64,000 bases of DNA from Trifolium pratense. Its lineage: Eukaryota > Streptophyta > Magnoliopsida > Fabales > Fabaceae. How positions within the stretch are numbered: position 1 is the first letter of the stretch; each line of letters begins with the position of its first letter. Position numbers and translations under genes: made by a program. The stretch covers positions 49,868,572 through 49,932,571 of the forward strand of contig NC_060059.1 in the NCBI RefSeq assembly GCF_020283565.1, written 5' to 3'. This document shows positions 43,300-56,921 of the stretch, one piece after another. The notes beneath the pieces were generated by a model. That model was not told the origin of the DNA, did not search any database, and saw nothing but the letters and a program-made list of their open reading frames with translations.

Positions 43300-43488
43300 C
43301 AATTTTTTTTCTTTCATTTATACCCTCGAAGTTATAATAATACATAAAATCTTATTTATTTAAATTATTTAGCATAATCTCAAAAATAACTTAATTCAAA
43401 CGAGCCCTAAATAATGCATAAGCCCTAAATAAATAATGTATAATGGTCAAATGAACATTAATATTTTATTGATATTGTTTTTTTTTAA

Positions 43489-43649
43489 TTAATTGATATG
43501 CACTGACGGTGTAAAATAATTTTACACAATCAACCAATACCAACCATGTTTTCCGCCACATCACCCCACTTTCTTGACATGACAAAATGATGGTTGTTTA
43601 TTGGACGATCGTGTAAAACTATTTTACACTGTCAGTGCATATCAATTAA
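43489..43649. mobile_element. MITE, unit 2 copy
   Basis: Counterpart of 11,308-11,468 at the same position, so it inserted before duplication. It differs at two positions, one of which restores pairing between the terminal repeats. Confidence 0.85.
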
Positions 43650-44014
43650 ACTCTTTTTTTTGCTCAGCAAAGACTTCACCCTCATTCCTTTGCCTATATC
43701 TCATAAATAAATATTAAAAAATTTCCAAATTGTGGAGATGCGGGGAAACGACTTATAATTTGACACAAATATGTTTTGATAGAATGGAACATAATTTATT
43801 AATTTGAGACAAAGATAGTACTCTTTTGTCTAAATGCATCCAGGCTTGTGCAAAATAACATAATGGGAAACACATCAGGGAAGATAAAATCCTACAACAT
43901 GCAACATCATCAGAAGAGAGCAAAATAAAGGACAACTACGTACATAAACGAGGAAATGAGTACCGTAGTATCCTACTTAAATTATTTTTCAGCAAACATA
44001 TCATTCTCGGTAAC

Positions 44015-45725
44015 TTAATATAATTGATAAGTCTCTATTGGTAATCTTGGCTTTGCCACTGCCACAAGTGGCTTAGCTTTTGTGGTACCTCCATGAGATT
44101 CAGAGAGATCAATGCTAGAACAGTTGGGTGGTGCACTCCAAGTGAATCCATGGAGCAACCTTGCAAATAACATAATAGTCATTGAAGATCCAAGCATGAT
44201 GCCTGAACACCCACGCCTTCCGGTACCAAATGTTACCAATTCCAAACTCGGATCTGTCAAACTCACATTATACCCATCTATCTTAAGATGCCGTTCTGGC
44301 TTGAACTTCAGTGGTTCTTTCCATACTTTAGGATTTAGGCCAAGTCCTTGTCTCCTTAAATAGACATGGCTACCTTTTGGGATAAAGTAATTAGCAACAA
44401 CTGTGTCTTTCATCGCGACGTGGGGAAGGTTGAAATCACAAATTGGATGGCGGCGAAAAGCTTCTCTTGCACAAGCTTTCACATAGTTGAGTTTGGGAAA
44501 ATCATATTCTTGCACCAGCCTTTCTTTTCCAACAACACTGTCTAATTCTTCGGTAGCCTTTTTAAGTAGCTCAGGCTGATTAATCATTTCAGCAAGTCCC
44601 CATTCAAGTGCATTTGATGGATTATCAACAGCTGCAAGTGTCAATTCCTGTAAAATTTAACTCCACAATCATTTTCAAGACAATAATGCAAATATCAAAA
44701 TAACTTAATCTGACGATCAGGACAAATTTTTGTAAACACTTATTTAAAATACTTTGTCATACTCATACCAAAACATTAGACTTAATCTCCTGCTCTGTCA
44801 AAAGGTCGTTGTTGTGAGCATCTTTTAGTGAAATGAGAACATCAAGCAAATCTTCTTTATGCGTCTTTTTCCCATTCTTCCATTGCCGAATTCTATCCTC
44901 AATTATAGGGTCATGATATTTCTTCATGATCTTACAAGCCTTCTTAATATTCTTCTCATGACCATCCAAGTCTAGACCCCTCAGACATGGCATGAAATCA
45001 GAAACAGAGAAAGCAAAAAGGTATTGCAAAACAGTAAAAACCGCTTCAACATATTCTACTTCCTTAAAGCTCGGTCCAAAATCTTCGCTACCATTTCCAA
45101 AATACCTGGTATTCAAAAGCAACCTCCTAATAACATTCCCTGTATAATGTTTTGCAGTAACACTCACATTCACAATTCCATCACCACCAATTTTCGTACA
45201 TTGGTTGTAGACATACCGTACAATGTTATCGGCCTCTTCCACCCTTTTATCATGAAGCCATTGGTGTCTAAGAGGGGAAACTAATTCATTGCTAATTAAT
45301 TTCTTAATTTTCTTCCATTGTTCTCCAAAGGGAGTGAGTGCAGTGGTCAGATATCCAGTAGTAACATATTCATTGGACCAACTACTCGGTCTTGAAGCAA
45401 AAATTGCATCTTGTTTTATACATATTTCACGTGCAATTTCAGGATCAGTCACTGTAATGACATGAACATTACCTAAACGGATGCACGCAATTTGCGTGTT
45501 CATGTCATTCATCATTTTTTGTATCCATCTAAATGTTGGCCTATTTGCAAGCATTTCAGGGAGGTTGCCTACTATAGGCCAAGGTGTGGGACCAGGAGGG
45601 AGTTTGGGTTTTTCAGATTTTTGGTTGCAACTTTGATGTTTGATGAGGAGTGTAGAAACAAGAAAAACGAGTATGAGACACCAAAATGATGGCAACAATT
45701 GGTCTGAAACAATAAAAGATTCCAT
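44015..45725 (-). CDS. CYP79D: cytochrome P450, CYP79 family (CYP79D-like), copy 2
   Basis: Exons 45,725-44,769 and 44,647-44,015 with the same 121-bp phase-0 intron; 529 aa. It is identical to copy 1 at every residue except Arg527Gln near the C-terminus (ETYQLY for ETYRLY), with no synonymous difference seen. All P450 signatures are present: proline hinge, DNPSNA I-helix, ExxR and [10 protein letters not shown] heme loop. It is therefore likely functional in the same aldoxime-forming step. The upstream 3.4-kb block is also the same, so regulation should be similar unless wider context matters. A candidate TATA box lies at 45,803-45,812. Confidence 0.93.
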
Positions 45726-45781
45726 GAGACTCAGCAATTTTGTTAAAGCTACTAGGTTTTATTTGCTTTTTTGTTGGATAT

Positions 45782-46469
45782 AATTCAGTGCATTCTTTGT
45801 TTTATATATATACTAGATATTTAATGACTGTTTTTAAAATACTATGATTTATCAATTCAGTGCATTCTTTGTTGGATATGATGAATCAATTCAGTGCATT
45901 CTTTGTTTTAAAATAAATAATAAATGCTTTTAATTATTTTGACCAAATGACAATATTAGTCAAAAAACTCAATTAATTTTTTTCTATTGAATTTACTTAT
46001 GATTAAATTAAAATATTAAATATTTAATTGTGAACAATTATTTTGACTAACTCAAAAGATAATCTTTAATTTCTAAATTAAAACCATGTAAAATTTGTGA
46101 ACAAATTATTTTGACTGACTAAAAAGATAATTTTGACTGACTCGTCCCAAGAGTTGGAATCCTCTCCATTTTTAATTATTTCCATTTCTTCCATTAACAA
46201 AATTTTTAAATATTGTGGAGTGCATAAAAGTAATTTGACCTTAAAAAAAATATAGTAAAAAAAAAATAATGACTGCTTTTAATTATTTTGACCAAATGAT
46301 AATATTAGTCAAAAAAATCAATTTTTTTTTATTGAATTTACTTTTGATTAAATTAAAATATTAAATATTTAATTGTGAACAAATTATTTTGACTGACTCA
46401 AAAGATAATCTTTAATTTCTAAATTAAAACCATAGAAAATTTGTGAACAAATTATTTTGACCGACTCAA
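45782..46469 (-). promoter_or_regulatory. CYP79 copy 2 upstream region
   Basis: No differences seen from the copy 1 region: TATATATATA at 45,803-45,812, three AATTCAGTGCATTC repeats, the ~195-bp direct repeat and eight TTGAC cores. It again ends at the truncated gag. Confidence 0.5.
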
Positions 46470-46897
46470 ATTATCTTGTTCGCTTGAATTTGATGGGCGG
46501 TGGAGACTAATTGCTGAACTTGGATTGCTATATCTTGAAGAGAAGATTGGACATGTTGAAATTGCAAATTACTTTCAACCATCTGCTTGATATAATCTTC
46601 CCAATAGGATCGTGTTTCAGCCCCCAACGATTCATTTTGTTGAAACTGTTGATGTGGCCAAATAGGCTGTTCTTCAAGAAATGAATTATGTTCGCAATAT
46701 TGTTCTTGAAAATTACCTACAAATTGAGTCTCACCACAAAAATTAGTATACAACATAGGACATGCATCAATACGATGAAAATTTGAAGAGCAAATAGTAC
46801 AAATCGCAAGTGAGATATGGTTTTGAATGCATGCTTGTTGTTCGCTTGCTTCCATCAAATTAACAAGGTATGCCAATTCCTCCAATGAGCTACCCAT
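46466..46897 (-). pseudogene. truncated gypsy gag-type ORF, unit 2
   Basis: The 143-codon frame is identical in translation to 14,285-14,716, including the CX2CX4HX4C knuckle. Confidence 0.7.
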
Positions 46898-47332
46898 GTT
46901 TATAATTTTTTTTTTTTATTTAGGTTTTTTTCTTTTTGTTAAAAAAAATGAAGAGAAAAATTAAAAACCGTGTCAATTAAAATCTAAAAAAAATAAAGTA
47001 CCACCTAAAATTTCTAAAAATCAAACAAATCTAAATATAATTTTTTCGGATTTTTTTAAATAAATGGAAAATAAAAAAAAATAATAAAGCGGTCTAAACG
47101 AAGGAATTCTGGATTTTCAGCCTGAAATTTCGTATCTTTGATACGAAAGTATTATTCCTCGATTTGTTTCTGATTTTGTGACCAAATTTCGGGCCAATCT
47201 GAACAGTTGACCAAAAACAGAATTTTGTTCGGCTTCAATGCAAAATTCAACGTCAGAACCTGTAACACACCAAAAACTCAAAACAAATGTTAGTGATGTT
47301 ATAATCAGAGATCCCCGGCAACAGTGCCAATT

Positions 47333-49514
47333 TGATCGTTGTCGTGTGCGGTCAAAAATAAGTATTATAATTATAAAACGTAGTAACAAGGTAGTTAAAC
47401 CTTTGTCGTCTCACAAGGATCTCTAATATGATAATTAGTAAAAATAAGAACGATGAATAACTCAATTAAATATGGGGTTTTGAGTTTGTTTAGATCGAAA
47501 GAGTATTAGAAATTCAATTGATAAAAAGACGATCAATCCATTGGTTTTAGGAAAACTTCGTTTATGATTCTATCCTCGGTTCACATAAAATATTGTTTAT
47601 ATATTCATGCCTTGGATGTTTATAAGACCGATTATACAAGCGAGAAAAAGTTTTATATGAATTCATTCGATTAAGCAAAGAATGTGTTCAACTAACCATG
47701 GGTAGTGAACAAGCGTCACTTAGTAACCATGGGTAGTGAACAAGCGTCACTTAGAACACGGTTTGTATCATGACAGAATTCGACCAACCCTTTTTTGCTA
47801 AGCGCGAAAAAACCTATATCAATTCCTATTCGAACTAATCATACAAGCGATGAATCAATCCGAAAAGTCTCACAATATATAACTCGAAACAGAGATTAAG
47901 CATCACTATATTCGAGTTTCATAAATAAATAAAGAGCATGAATTGATAAGAGAAGACAATAAATAAATAAACTGAATTACTATTAAGAATTGAACCTCAA
48001 GAAGTCATGAACGATGTTCCCGTACACCAATGGATCAACCTAGGGTTGCTAGTTTTCCATGAGAATGCAGCAGCCTCTATTTTTGCGTGAATCAGAATTC
48101 ATGAAACTCTAGCTGTGTTTTTGCTTAAGTACTCAGAGAAAATTGGGCTTAAAAAGCTACGTGTCGAAAAACATAAGTTTGACCAGAAATTACATTATTT
48201 TCATAAAGTCTGGAGAAAATATTTTTTTCTACCCCTACATTTATACTTTTACCCCAACAAATAAAATTAATTTCCAATTTTACCCTTTGACTTCACCCCC
48301 ACAAAAAACATTCTTCCTGAACACTTATTTTATATTTTCCGGTATACAAAAGTTTCCACTCTTTCATCGGAACACTCATAAACAAGATTTCAGTTTGACA
48401 TCACTTATTGTTTCATCTAAACTGCTCAGTTTCTGAATGTTTGGAAAGATGAGGGTTAAACATTTTCCCTTTGTTGGGTTCATCTACCTTTACTTCCAAA
48501 TCACAACACAATAATTGCATTTTGAGTTGAAATTGAATTGCAAAACACAATTAAAGTGGAAAAGAGAAGAAATTTGAAACACCCATGAATCATTGAACTG
48601 TGCAATAGTGTTGAATATTGCATAATTGATCAAAATTTTGATCTTTTATTCATGGTTTTTTTCCTTTCTTTTTGTGACGTTGATTTGAGTTTTCCTTCAA
48701 TTGTTTTTGGTTGAATTTTTGTTTGTGTGTAGCTATTGAAGCTTATAGATAGCAATTTTCTGTAACAACAACAGAGTATAATTTGAATGGAACAAGTATT
48801 TGATGAAGATGACATAAGCAAAACAAAATTTCAATGAATAGTACTTAAAATTGTGATAAGAAGAAATTTGATTGGCTTAGAAAAGATTTTTAAGTGAGGC
48901 CAACCTTTTTCCCTCGCTTAAGATTAGTGGTTTCCTTGATGAGCGATAACAAACCGAAACTCTTTTGATAAGTGTTCCGTGAAAAAAAAAATTGTACACC
49001 GAAAAAGATAAAAGAAGTGTTCCAGAAATATTTCATGAAGTATTCCGGTTTGCAATTTTGATTACGGGAAATTTTTACATACCGTAATAATTTTTGTGAG
49101 GGTAAAACCATATAATAAAAAGGGTAAAATAGGAAATTATTTTTATTTGTTGGGGTAGATATATAAATGTAGGGGTAGAAAAAAAAAATTCCAAGTCTGG
49201 AACATAAACGTAAATATTTTACTGCTTTGCACTCCGAACTGGGTTCTGGCCTTAACATGAAAGTTGTAGCTATTTCTCTTATCTTTCCAACGCATATTCG
49301 CACACCTCAATCCGATACTCGTACCTCAAGTTATCACCTGCGGACTGAAAAGGATCAACATGCAATTAAATCCGAAAATTAATCAAAGAAATACATTAGA
49401 GCTCAATTATGACCCAAAGTTTAGAAACATGGTAAAAAGTTAATATTAGGTTAGAAAAGCTTCCAATGTGTCAAAGTACAAAGCCATAAAATATGTGCCA
49501 AAATGCACCGATCA
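47333..49514 (-). mobile_element. gypsy LTR with nested Mutator-like insert (LTR D)
   Basis: Counterpart of LTR B, with the same PBS on the left (47,312-47,330) and polypurine tract on the right. About seven substitutions and some homopolymer changes separate it from LTR B. Confidence 0.85.
48214..49192. mobile_element. non-autonomous Mutator-like element, unit 2 copy
   Basis: The same element and AAGTCTGG duplication (48,206-48,213 and 49,193-49,200) as in unit 1, so insertion preceded duplication. Confidence 0.85.
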
Positions 49515-50202
49515 AAATCCCCCACACTTATTATTTTGCTCTCCTGAGCAAAACTCAAGTTTAAAGACTCAAGTAAAACTTTTTTTTTAAGAGATAACAA
49601 AGCATGATACAACGTCATATGCAATCAACACATTCTAAGATTCAAGTTCAAACCATGGATTGTATTTCAAAGATTGGCATAACTCCTGTATATCAACCGT
49701 CAATAATAATAAAGCGTGTGTGTATACTGCCTATTACTGTCAACCAGAGTCATGACATGATCCTTCTCAAAAACTACACAGTCAAGATACTAAGCTACCT
49801 TTTCTTTCCTACAACTTAGAGTTTGAGTTTAGATTTCAGCTTGAGGGGAAGCTATTCTTTTCTTGTTCTCACAGGCTTTTTGATTTTTATACGCAGGGAT
49901 ACTACTTAAGTTCATTTTTGTTATGCTTTAGGTGCTACTCTACCTTTTCACCTGACGGGATCTCACTTGTAATGAGTCCAACCTGTTACTCCGAATAGAG
50001 CACCCTACACAGCATTTGTTCCTCCAGTTTTAGGCACAGGAACTCAACATATTCATTATTGTTCCTCCAGTTTCGGGCAGAGGAACTTATTCTATTTTTA
50101 TTTTTTTTGTGTAGTATCCCATCATTTAATCTAGCCATGATCCTACAATCAAGTAATCCAGTTTTCCCCCAAACTTAGACCTAATCATACCTCTTTGTCG
50201 TA

Positions 50203-51291
50203 TGTTGGAACAAAATTGATTTAAAAATATTTGCCCCTAAATCTATTAAGGTTTTGATGATAACAAAGTATTAATAAACAATTGGAAGGACTAAAAATTT
50301 AATTTAAGTGTGCAGGACTTAGATTCAATTAAGCTCTGATTAATGATCAGAAGATAAGGACTTCAGATGTTCGTAAGCGCTCAGAAGATCGAGAGACTCA
50401 GAAGTTGTACTCTTCAGACGATGGAGTCTTCAGAACCTCTTAAGGTCTTAGCTTCATCAAACTCTGATGATCTTCTTGAAGTTTGTAAAGATTCTCTTTT
50501 GCAAGTCAACTCTTCTACCAATGAAGAAAATGACCTTTCAAGCCTGATCAGAACAGCTAATCTCTTTCTGTCTGTTCTCTTTTGAGAACGTGGGTCATCA
50601 GTTGTGTTAGCTGAATAAGGAAAGTCTTCTCTGCAGTAGTCAAAGTACCGGAAACTCTTACTTAGTTTTGGATACAACCAAACTGCATCAAGACAGGCTG
50701 CTTGAAGACAAAAGGTTATCTACTTCAACGGTCTTCTTTGCAACGACTCTTTTCTAGTCGTATATATACTAAAGGAATCAGTTGTATAAAACAATTATTG
50801 GTTAAGGATTACTATCACGCACGAACAAACTCTGAATTCCTCATACAAAGCTCTGAACCTCTGAACTGTGTTGTTGCACTTTTAGTTCAAATATTTAGTA
50901 TTTGTTCTCCTAGGTTCTGACTAAGAGCTATTGTATACTTTCCATTACTTTACTACATCTAGTACTTGAGATAACTTAAGCTTGTGTGCTTAAGTGTGAA
51001 GTCTTAAGCTTGTGTGCTTGAGCATTGTTGAGAAGTCTCTTGCTTGTGTGCTTGAGCAGTTGTAATCTTGTGTGATTATAGTGAAATCCCTTGGAAGTGC
51101 AAGGGGACTGGACTACTCTCGTTTTGTGAGAGGAACCAGTATAAATTGCTTGTGTGATCTCTCTCTCTCTCTTAACTTGTTTTATTGTGTTATTTATCCG
51201 CTGCTGTTGTAGTTAAGTTAAGAACTTGAAAAAGTTTTAAACTTGACTAAAACACAATTCAACCCCCCCTTCTTGTGTTTTCACACCTTCA
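50203..51291 (+). repeat. Sirevirus copy 2 5' LTR
   Basis: 1,089 bp, TGTTGGAACA to CACACCTTCA, followed by the PBS at 51,293. It carries two private substitutions, GAAAATG and TACCGG, relative to the other three LTRs. Confidence 0.95.
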
Positions 51292-51361
51292 ATTGGTATC
51301 TAGAGCTCTGGTCTGTTACTTTCACTTAACAGTGAGACAGTAAAGATCTTGTGAGAACACT

Positions 51362-53761
51362 ATGTCTGGAGGAGACGATAGTAGCACTAGAACAACTGGT
51401 GAACCCAGTGATGCCAGTGGTGCTGGTGGTGGTCCTAGAAATGCTTTTGGTTTTGACTACTTAAGTAATGAATCACATGAACACAGTGGCAATAGGAAAG
51501 CCCCTATATTCAATGGTGATGCATCATTATTTGAGTGGTGGAAGGAAAGACTGTATAGCAATATTACTGCTATTGATCATGAGTTGTGGGATTTGGTTGA
51601 GCTGGGAGTAACTTTTGAAAACTTAAATGAACATGGAAGATTGTCCATTGAGCATAGAAAGTTACTCACACCAGCTAACTTAAAAACCTACACTAAGCAT
51701 CATAGAGTAAAGGACATTGTTGTTGGTGCTATTAGACATGAAGATTATGTCAGAATAGAGAACAAGTCTACTGCTAAATCTATCTTTGATTCTATGTGTG
51801 CTACCTATGATGGTAATGAAAAGGTTCAAGAGGCTAAGGCTAGTCTCTTGATAAGGCAATATGAACTATTCACTATGCAACAAGATGAAAACATTGAGAC
51901 TATGTTTACAAGGTTTCAAATCCTTGTATCTGGTCTTAAAGCTCTTAAGAGAAGTTATTCCACCTATGACCATGTTCAGAAGATTTTGAGAAGTCTTCCT
52001 ATTGCTTGGAGACCTAAGGTCACTGCAATAGAGGAAGCTCAAAATCTCAAGACTCTGAGTCTTGAGGCTCTGATAAGCAATCTCAGAAGCCATGAGATGG
52101 TTCTGAATGCTGATTCAGAAGCTAAGAAGAAGTCCAAGTCTGTGGCTTTACAGTCAACTAGGACTCCTTCTAAAGCTCTTAAGACTCAGCTTCTTGACAT
52201 TGAAGAGGAATCTTCTGCAGATGGTCAAGAGGAGGAAATGGGTGAAGATGAGTTTGCTTTATTCACCAAGTTTCAGCAATGGAACAGATTTAACAAAAGA
52301 AACTTCAGAGGCAACAGCTCCAGAAATTTTGTCAGCAAAAAGGATGATCAGAAGAACTGCTTCAACTGTAAGAAGCCAGGACACTTTATTGCTGACTGTC
52401 CAGAAATGTCTGCCAAAGACAAAAACAAAAGATACAGCTCAAAGAAGCAACAATTCAAGAGCAAATTGAAAAAGAGTCTGATGGCTACTTTTGAAGAGCT
52501 ATCATCTGAGGAAGAAGTTGAGGAAGAAGAAGAGGCAAATCTAGCCCTGATGGCTTCAACTGACTCAGATGCAGACTCAGAGGATGAATCAGAATCAGAT
52601 TCAGAAGTAACAGATGAGGTATTTTCTGACTGTTCTAAATCTCAACTTATAACTGCACTTAACAAGGTCATTGAGAAACATCTCAGAGTGTTAAGTAAAC
52701 AAAAAGTTTTACAAGAAAAGCTTAACACTCTGACTGAACAAGCAGAACATTTTCAAGGTCTTTATCAAGAAACTCTGAATAAAGTAAATGATTTTAAAAA
52801 GGGTTGTGCTGTTTGTCACAAACCTATTGATGAGCAGGAAATAGCTCTTCAACAGTTTGTGCATCTCAACCTTGGGAAGAGCAAAGCTGCTAATAGAATT
52901 TATAATGTTTTGAGACATAGAGGAGAAGGACTTGGCTATGAATATGGTAGAACATATTCAAAGCTGAAGACCTTTGCCAAAAAGGTTGGAAAATCTTGGG
53001 TTTATTATGTTGTTCCACCAAGTGAAGAGGGAAAGAATCCTGGTATTGTTGAAAATGACAATGATGATCTGAGTGATTTAGAAGCTGACAGCTCAGAGGA
53101 ACCAAGTGCCTCAGGATCTGGAAAGAAAAGTTCAGAAGATAGAAGTTGTTCAGAACTTGAGAACATTAGTTCAGATGTTCTGAAAGCTTCAACATCTGAG
53201 ACTTCAAATTCTGGATCCAAAGGAACTTCAGTACCTGAAGCTAGTCAATCTAAAGGATCAGAAGTTTTTAAAAGAAAAAATTCAAATTCCAAATCTCAGA
53301 TGAAGTACAGGACTCAGATTATTTATGATTCTAGAGTCAGTAAATATAATCAATCAGAACATGGGATTGGTGATAAATACAAACCCTGGAATCATAAACA
53401 ATCCAAATCCTGGAATAATAACAGATTTCAAAAGAAAAGGTTTCAAAAAGGTTATTATTCCAAACCAAGATCTTTCTCTAACACTAGACAACATAGTAAG
53501 CATTTGTGGACTAACAAGCGTGGACCCAGAAGATGGGTACCAAAAGCTGAAATAATGTATCATTCAGATTTACCAACTAGGAAAGGATATGTCCTACCTA
53601 GAGTATGGAAACAAGTCCTATGCAAAGGAAGAAGGGCTTATGTCATAGACAAATGGCTGACAAGTTCTCAAGTTAACAATCAGAACTTGAAAAATGAAGA
53701 GGAAGAATACTGGGATGACTTTATCATTAACTGTGATGAAGAGTTCTACCGCAATGATTAA
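51362..53761 (+). CDS. gag: Sirevirus copy 2 gag, intact
   Basis: A 799-codon open frame from ATG at 51,362. It has a capsid-like N-terminal half, then the zinc knuckle CFNCKKPGHFIADC (residues 333-346), acidic Ser/Glu-rich stretches (SSEEEVEEEEE), a CAVCHKP segment and a Lys/Arg/Ser/Asn-rich basic tail that may bind RNA. This length and layout are typical of the large Sirevirus Gag. The last codon overlaps the -1 pol frame by four bases (53,758-53,761). The role is assembly of cytoplasmic virus-like particles (family knowledge). Confidence 0.93.
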   Translation: MSGGDDSSTRTTGEPSDASGAGGGPRNAFGFDYLSNESHEHSGNRKAPIFNGDASLFEWWKERLYSNITAIDHELWDLVELGVTFENLNEHGRLSIEHRKLLTPANLKTYTKHHRVKDIVVGAIRHEDYVRIENKSTAKSIFDSMCATYDGNEKVQEAKASLLIRQYELFTMQQDENIETMFTRFQILVSGLKALKRSYSTYDHVQKILRSLPIAWRPKVTAIEEAQNLKTLSLEALISNLRSHEMVLNADSEAKKKSKSVALQSTRTPSKALKTQLLDIEEESSADGQEEEMGEDEFALFTKFQQWNRFNKRNFRGNSSRNFVSKKDDQKNCFNCKKPGHFIADCPEMSAKDKNKRYSSKKQQFKSKLKKSLMATFEELSSEEEVEEEEEANLALMASTDSDADSEDESESDSEVTDEVFSDCSKSQLITALNKVIEKHLRVLSKQKVLQEKLNTLTEQAEHFQGLYQETLNKVNDFKKGCAVCHKPIDEQEIALQQFVHLNLGKSKAANRIYNVLRHRGEGLGYEYGRTYSKLKTFAKKVGKSWVYYVVPPSEEGKNPGIVENDNDDLSDLEADSSEEPSASGSGKKSSEDRSCSELENISSDVLKASTSETSNSGSKGTSVPEASQSKGSEVFKRKNSNSKSQMKYRTQIIYDSRVSKYNQSEHGIGDKYKPWNHKQSKSWNNNRFQKKRFQKGYYSKPRSFSNTRQHSKHLWTNKRGPRRWVPKAEIMYHSDLPTRKGYVLPRVWKQVLCKGRRAYVIDKWLTSSQVNNQNLKNEEEEYWDDFIINCDEEFYRND

Positions 53762-56700
53762 AGTTGTTTCTCATACAGCCTGCCACTCAAAGAAGTATCA
53801 TGAATCACTCATGGTATCTGGATAGTGGATGTTCAAGGCATATGACTGGTGACAAACAACTATTTTCTAAGCTGACTATGAAAGAAGGAGGATCTGTTGG
53901 CTTTGGAGGTAATCAAAAAGGAAAGATAATAGGTACAGGTACAGTAGGTAATTCTTCCCTATCTATTAATGATGTTTGGTTAGTAGATGGACTCAAACAT
54001 AACTTATTGAGCATAAGTCAATTTTGCGACAATGGTTATGTAGTTGTCTTTAATAAGGAATCATGTACTGTATCTAAACAATCTGATAACTCCATTGTAT
54101 TCAAAGGTCTGAGAAAGAACAATGTTTATAAAATTAATCTTTCTGATTTGAATGAACAAAAAGTGATGTGTCTTTTGACCTTGAGTGAAGAAAAATGGAT
54201 CTGGCATAAGAGGTTAGGTCATGCTAACTGGAGGTTAATCTCTAAGCTTAGTAAGCTTGACCTTGTCAGAGGTTTACCTAAAATCAAATATCACTCAAAC
54301 ACACTTTGTGGTTCATGTCAAAAAGAAAGATTACAAAATCATCTTTTAAACCTAAGAACATTGTTTCTACCTCAAGACCATTGGAACTTCTTCACATTGA
54401 TCTTTTTGGGCCAGTTCACACTGCCTCTATCAATGGAAAGAAGTATGGATTAGTAATTGTTGATGATTACAGTAGATGGACTTGGGTAAAATTCCTAAGA
54501 ACAAAAGATGAAGCTTATGATGAGTTTAGCATCTTCTGCAAACAAATTCAAAATGAAAAAGGCTACACTATTTTAAGAGTTAGAAGTGATCATGGTGGAG
54601 AATTTGAAAATGAACCTTTTGAAAATTTTTGTGAAAAATATGGCATTTTGCATGAATTCTCTTCTCCTAGAACTCCTCAACAAAATGGGGTTGTAGAAAG
54701 GAAGAATAGAACTCTGCAAGAAATGGCCAGAACCATGATGCATGAAACTAATGTAGCAAAATTTTTATGGGCAGAAGCTGTAAACACATCATGTTATGTT
54801 CAAAATAGAATCTATATCAGATCTAAATTGAACAAAACTGCTTATGAATTGTTCAAAGGAAGAAAGCCTGACATTTCTTATTTTCATCAGTTTGGATGTA
54901 CTTGTTATATCTTAAACAACAAAGTCCATCTAAAGAAATTTGATGCTAGAGGTTATAAGGGTATCTTTATAGGATATTCTGAACGCTCAAAAGCATACAG
55001 ACTGTATATTTCTGAAACACACACTGTGGAAGAAACTATGCATGTCAAATTTGATGACAAAGAGCCTGACCAAGTGTCAGAGCTTGTGGAAGGTTTGTCT
55101 AGATTTCAGGTATCAGAGGATCAGTATTCAGATATTCCAAACTACTCAGAACATCCATTCTCTGAAGAACCTCTGAACATAACAGTTCCTACAGACTCTG
55201 AACAACAAAGAACTGAAGCAACTGCTGAACCTGATGTTGATGAGTCTGAAGATGATGAGCCCCCAAGAAACACTTTCAAATACAAATCATCACATCCAGA
55301 GGAACTGATCTTAGGCAACAAAGATAGTCCAATGAAGACAAGATCTCAACTGAGAAATGAGGAATCTTTAGTTGGTCTTATCTCAATGATGGAACCTTCA
55401 AAGATTGATGAAGCTCTAAAAGATGATGCTTGGATTGTAGCAATGCAAGAAGAGCTGAATCAATTTCAAAGGAATGATGTATGGACTTTAGTGCCCAAAC
55501 CTTCACACAAGAACATTATTGGAACAAAATGGGTATTCAGAAACAAGCTGAATGAACAAGGTGAAGTGGTAAGAAACAAGGCTAGATTGGTTTCACAAGG
55601 TTATAGTCAGCAAGAGGGGATTGACTATACTAAAACCTTTGCACCAGTTGCTAGACTTGAAGCAATCAGGTTACTTCTATCTTATGCTGTTAATCATGGA
55701 ATAACTCTGTATCAGATGAATGTTAAGAGTGCCTTCTTAAACGGTTTTATTTCTGAAGAAGTGTATGTTAAGCAACCTCCTGGTTTTGAAGATGTCTCAA
55801 ACCCAGAACATGTTTTCAAATTGAAGAAATCATTGTATGGTCTGAAACAAGCTCCAAGAGCTTGGTATGATAGACTCAGTAATTTCCTTCTTGAAAAGGG
55901 TTTTGAGAAAGGAAAGGTTGACTGCACACTCTTTAGAAAAACAACCAAAGAAGACATTTTAATCATTCAAATTTATGTTGATGATATTATCTTTGGTTCA
56001 ACTAATGCTTCCTTGTGCAAGAATTTTTCTAAGATAATGCAGGATGAATTTGAAATGAGCATGATGGGAGAATTGAAATTCTTTCTTGGAATTCAAATCA
56101 ATCAGAAGAAGGAAGGAACTTATGTTCATCAATCCAAATATACCAAGGAACTTCTGAAGAAATTCAACCTAGATGACTGCAAGATAATGAACACTCCTAT
56201 GCATTCAACTACCAACATGAGCAAGTCAGAAGATGAAGGAAAAGTAGATCAAAAGGTCTACAGAGGTATGATTGGTTCCTTACTCTATCTGACAGCCTCT
56301 AGATCAGATATTTTATTCAGTGTTTGCTTATGTGCAAGATTCCAGTCAGATCCTAGAGAATCTCATCTTACTGCTGTAAAGAGAATCTTTAGGTATCTGA
56401 AAGGAACAACTAATCTTGGACTTCTCTATAAGAAATCCAATGATTATGTGCTAAATGGATTCTGTGATGCTGACTATGCTGGAGATAAAATTGAAAGAAA
56501 ATCCACAAGTGGCAATTGTCAATTTGTTGGTGAAAACCTTATCTCCTGGGCTAGTAAGAGACAAACTACTATAGCTTTGTCTACAGCAGAAGCAGAATAC
56601 ATTTCAGCAGCTAAGTGTTGCACACAACTACTCTGGCTAAAATATCAGTTAGAAGATTATCAGGTAAGCAGTCACAATATTCCTTTATATTGTGATAATA

Positions 56701-56921
56701 CTGCAGCCATTCATTTATCTAAAAATCCTATCCTACACTCTAGAGCCAAACATATTGAAATCAAACACCATTTTATCAGAGATTATGTTCAGAGAGGCAT
56801 TATAGATATTAAGTTTGTTGATACTGAAAATCAATGGGCTGACATATTTACTAAAGCCTTACCTGTTGAAAGATTTGATTTTATAAAGAAACATCTGAAC
56901 ATGTTTTCAATCTCTGAATAA
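53758..56921 (+). pseudogene. pol: Sirevirus copy 2 pol, frameshift in integrase
   Basis: The frame equals copy 1 pol until about 54,325, where one G of a GG pair is missing (AAAAAGAAAG for AAAAAGGAAAG). The lesion falls directly after the CGSCQK end of the integrase HHCC zinc finger. The downstream frame is open to 56,921 and keeps the integrase core, RT (YVDD) and RNase H motifs unchanged. Translation from the gag side would give protease and the integrase N-terminus only. A few missense changes from copy 1 are present, for example Ala to Ser in ARLVSQGYSQ. Confidence 0.93.
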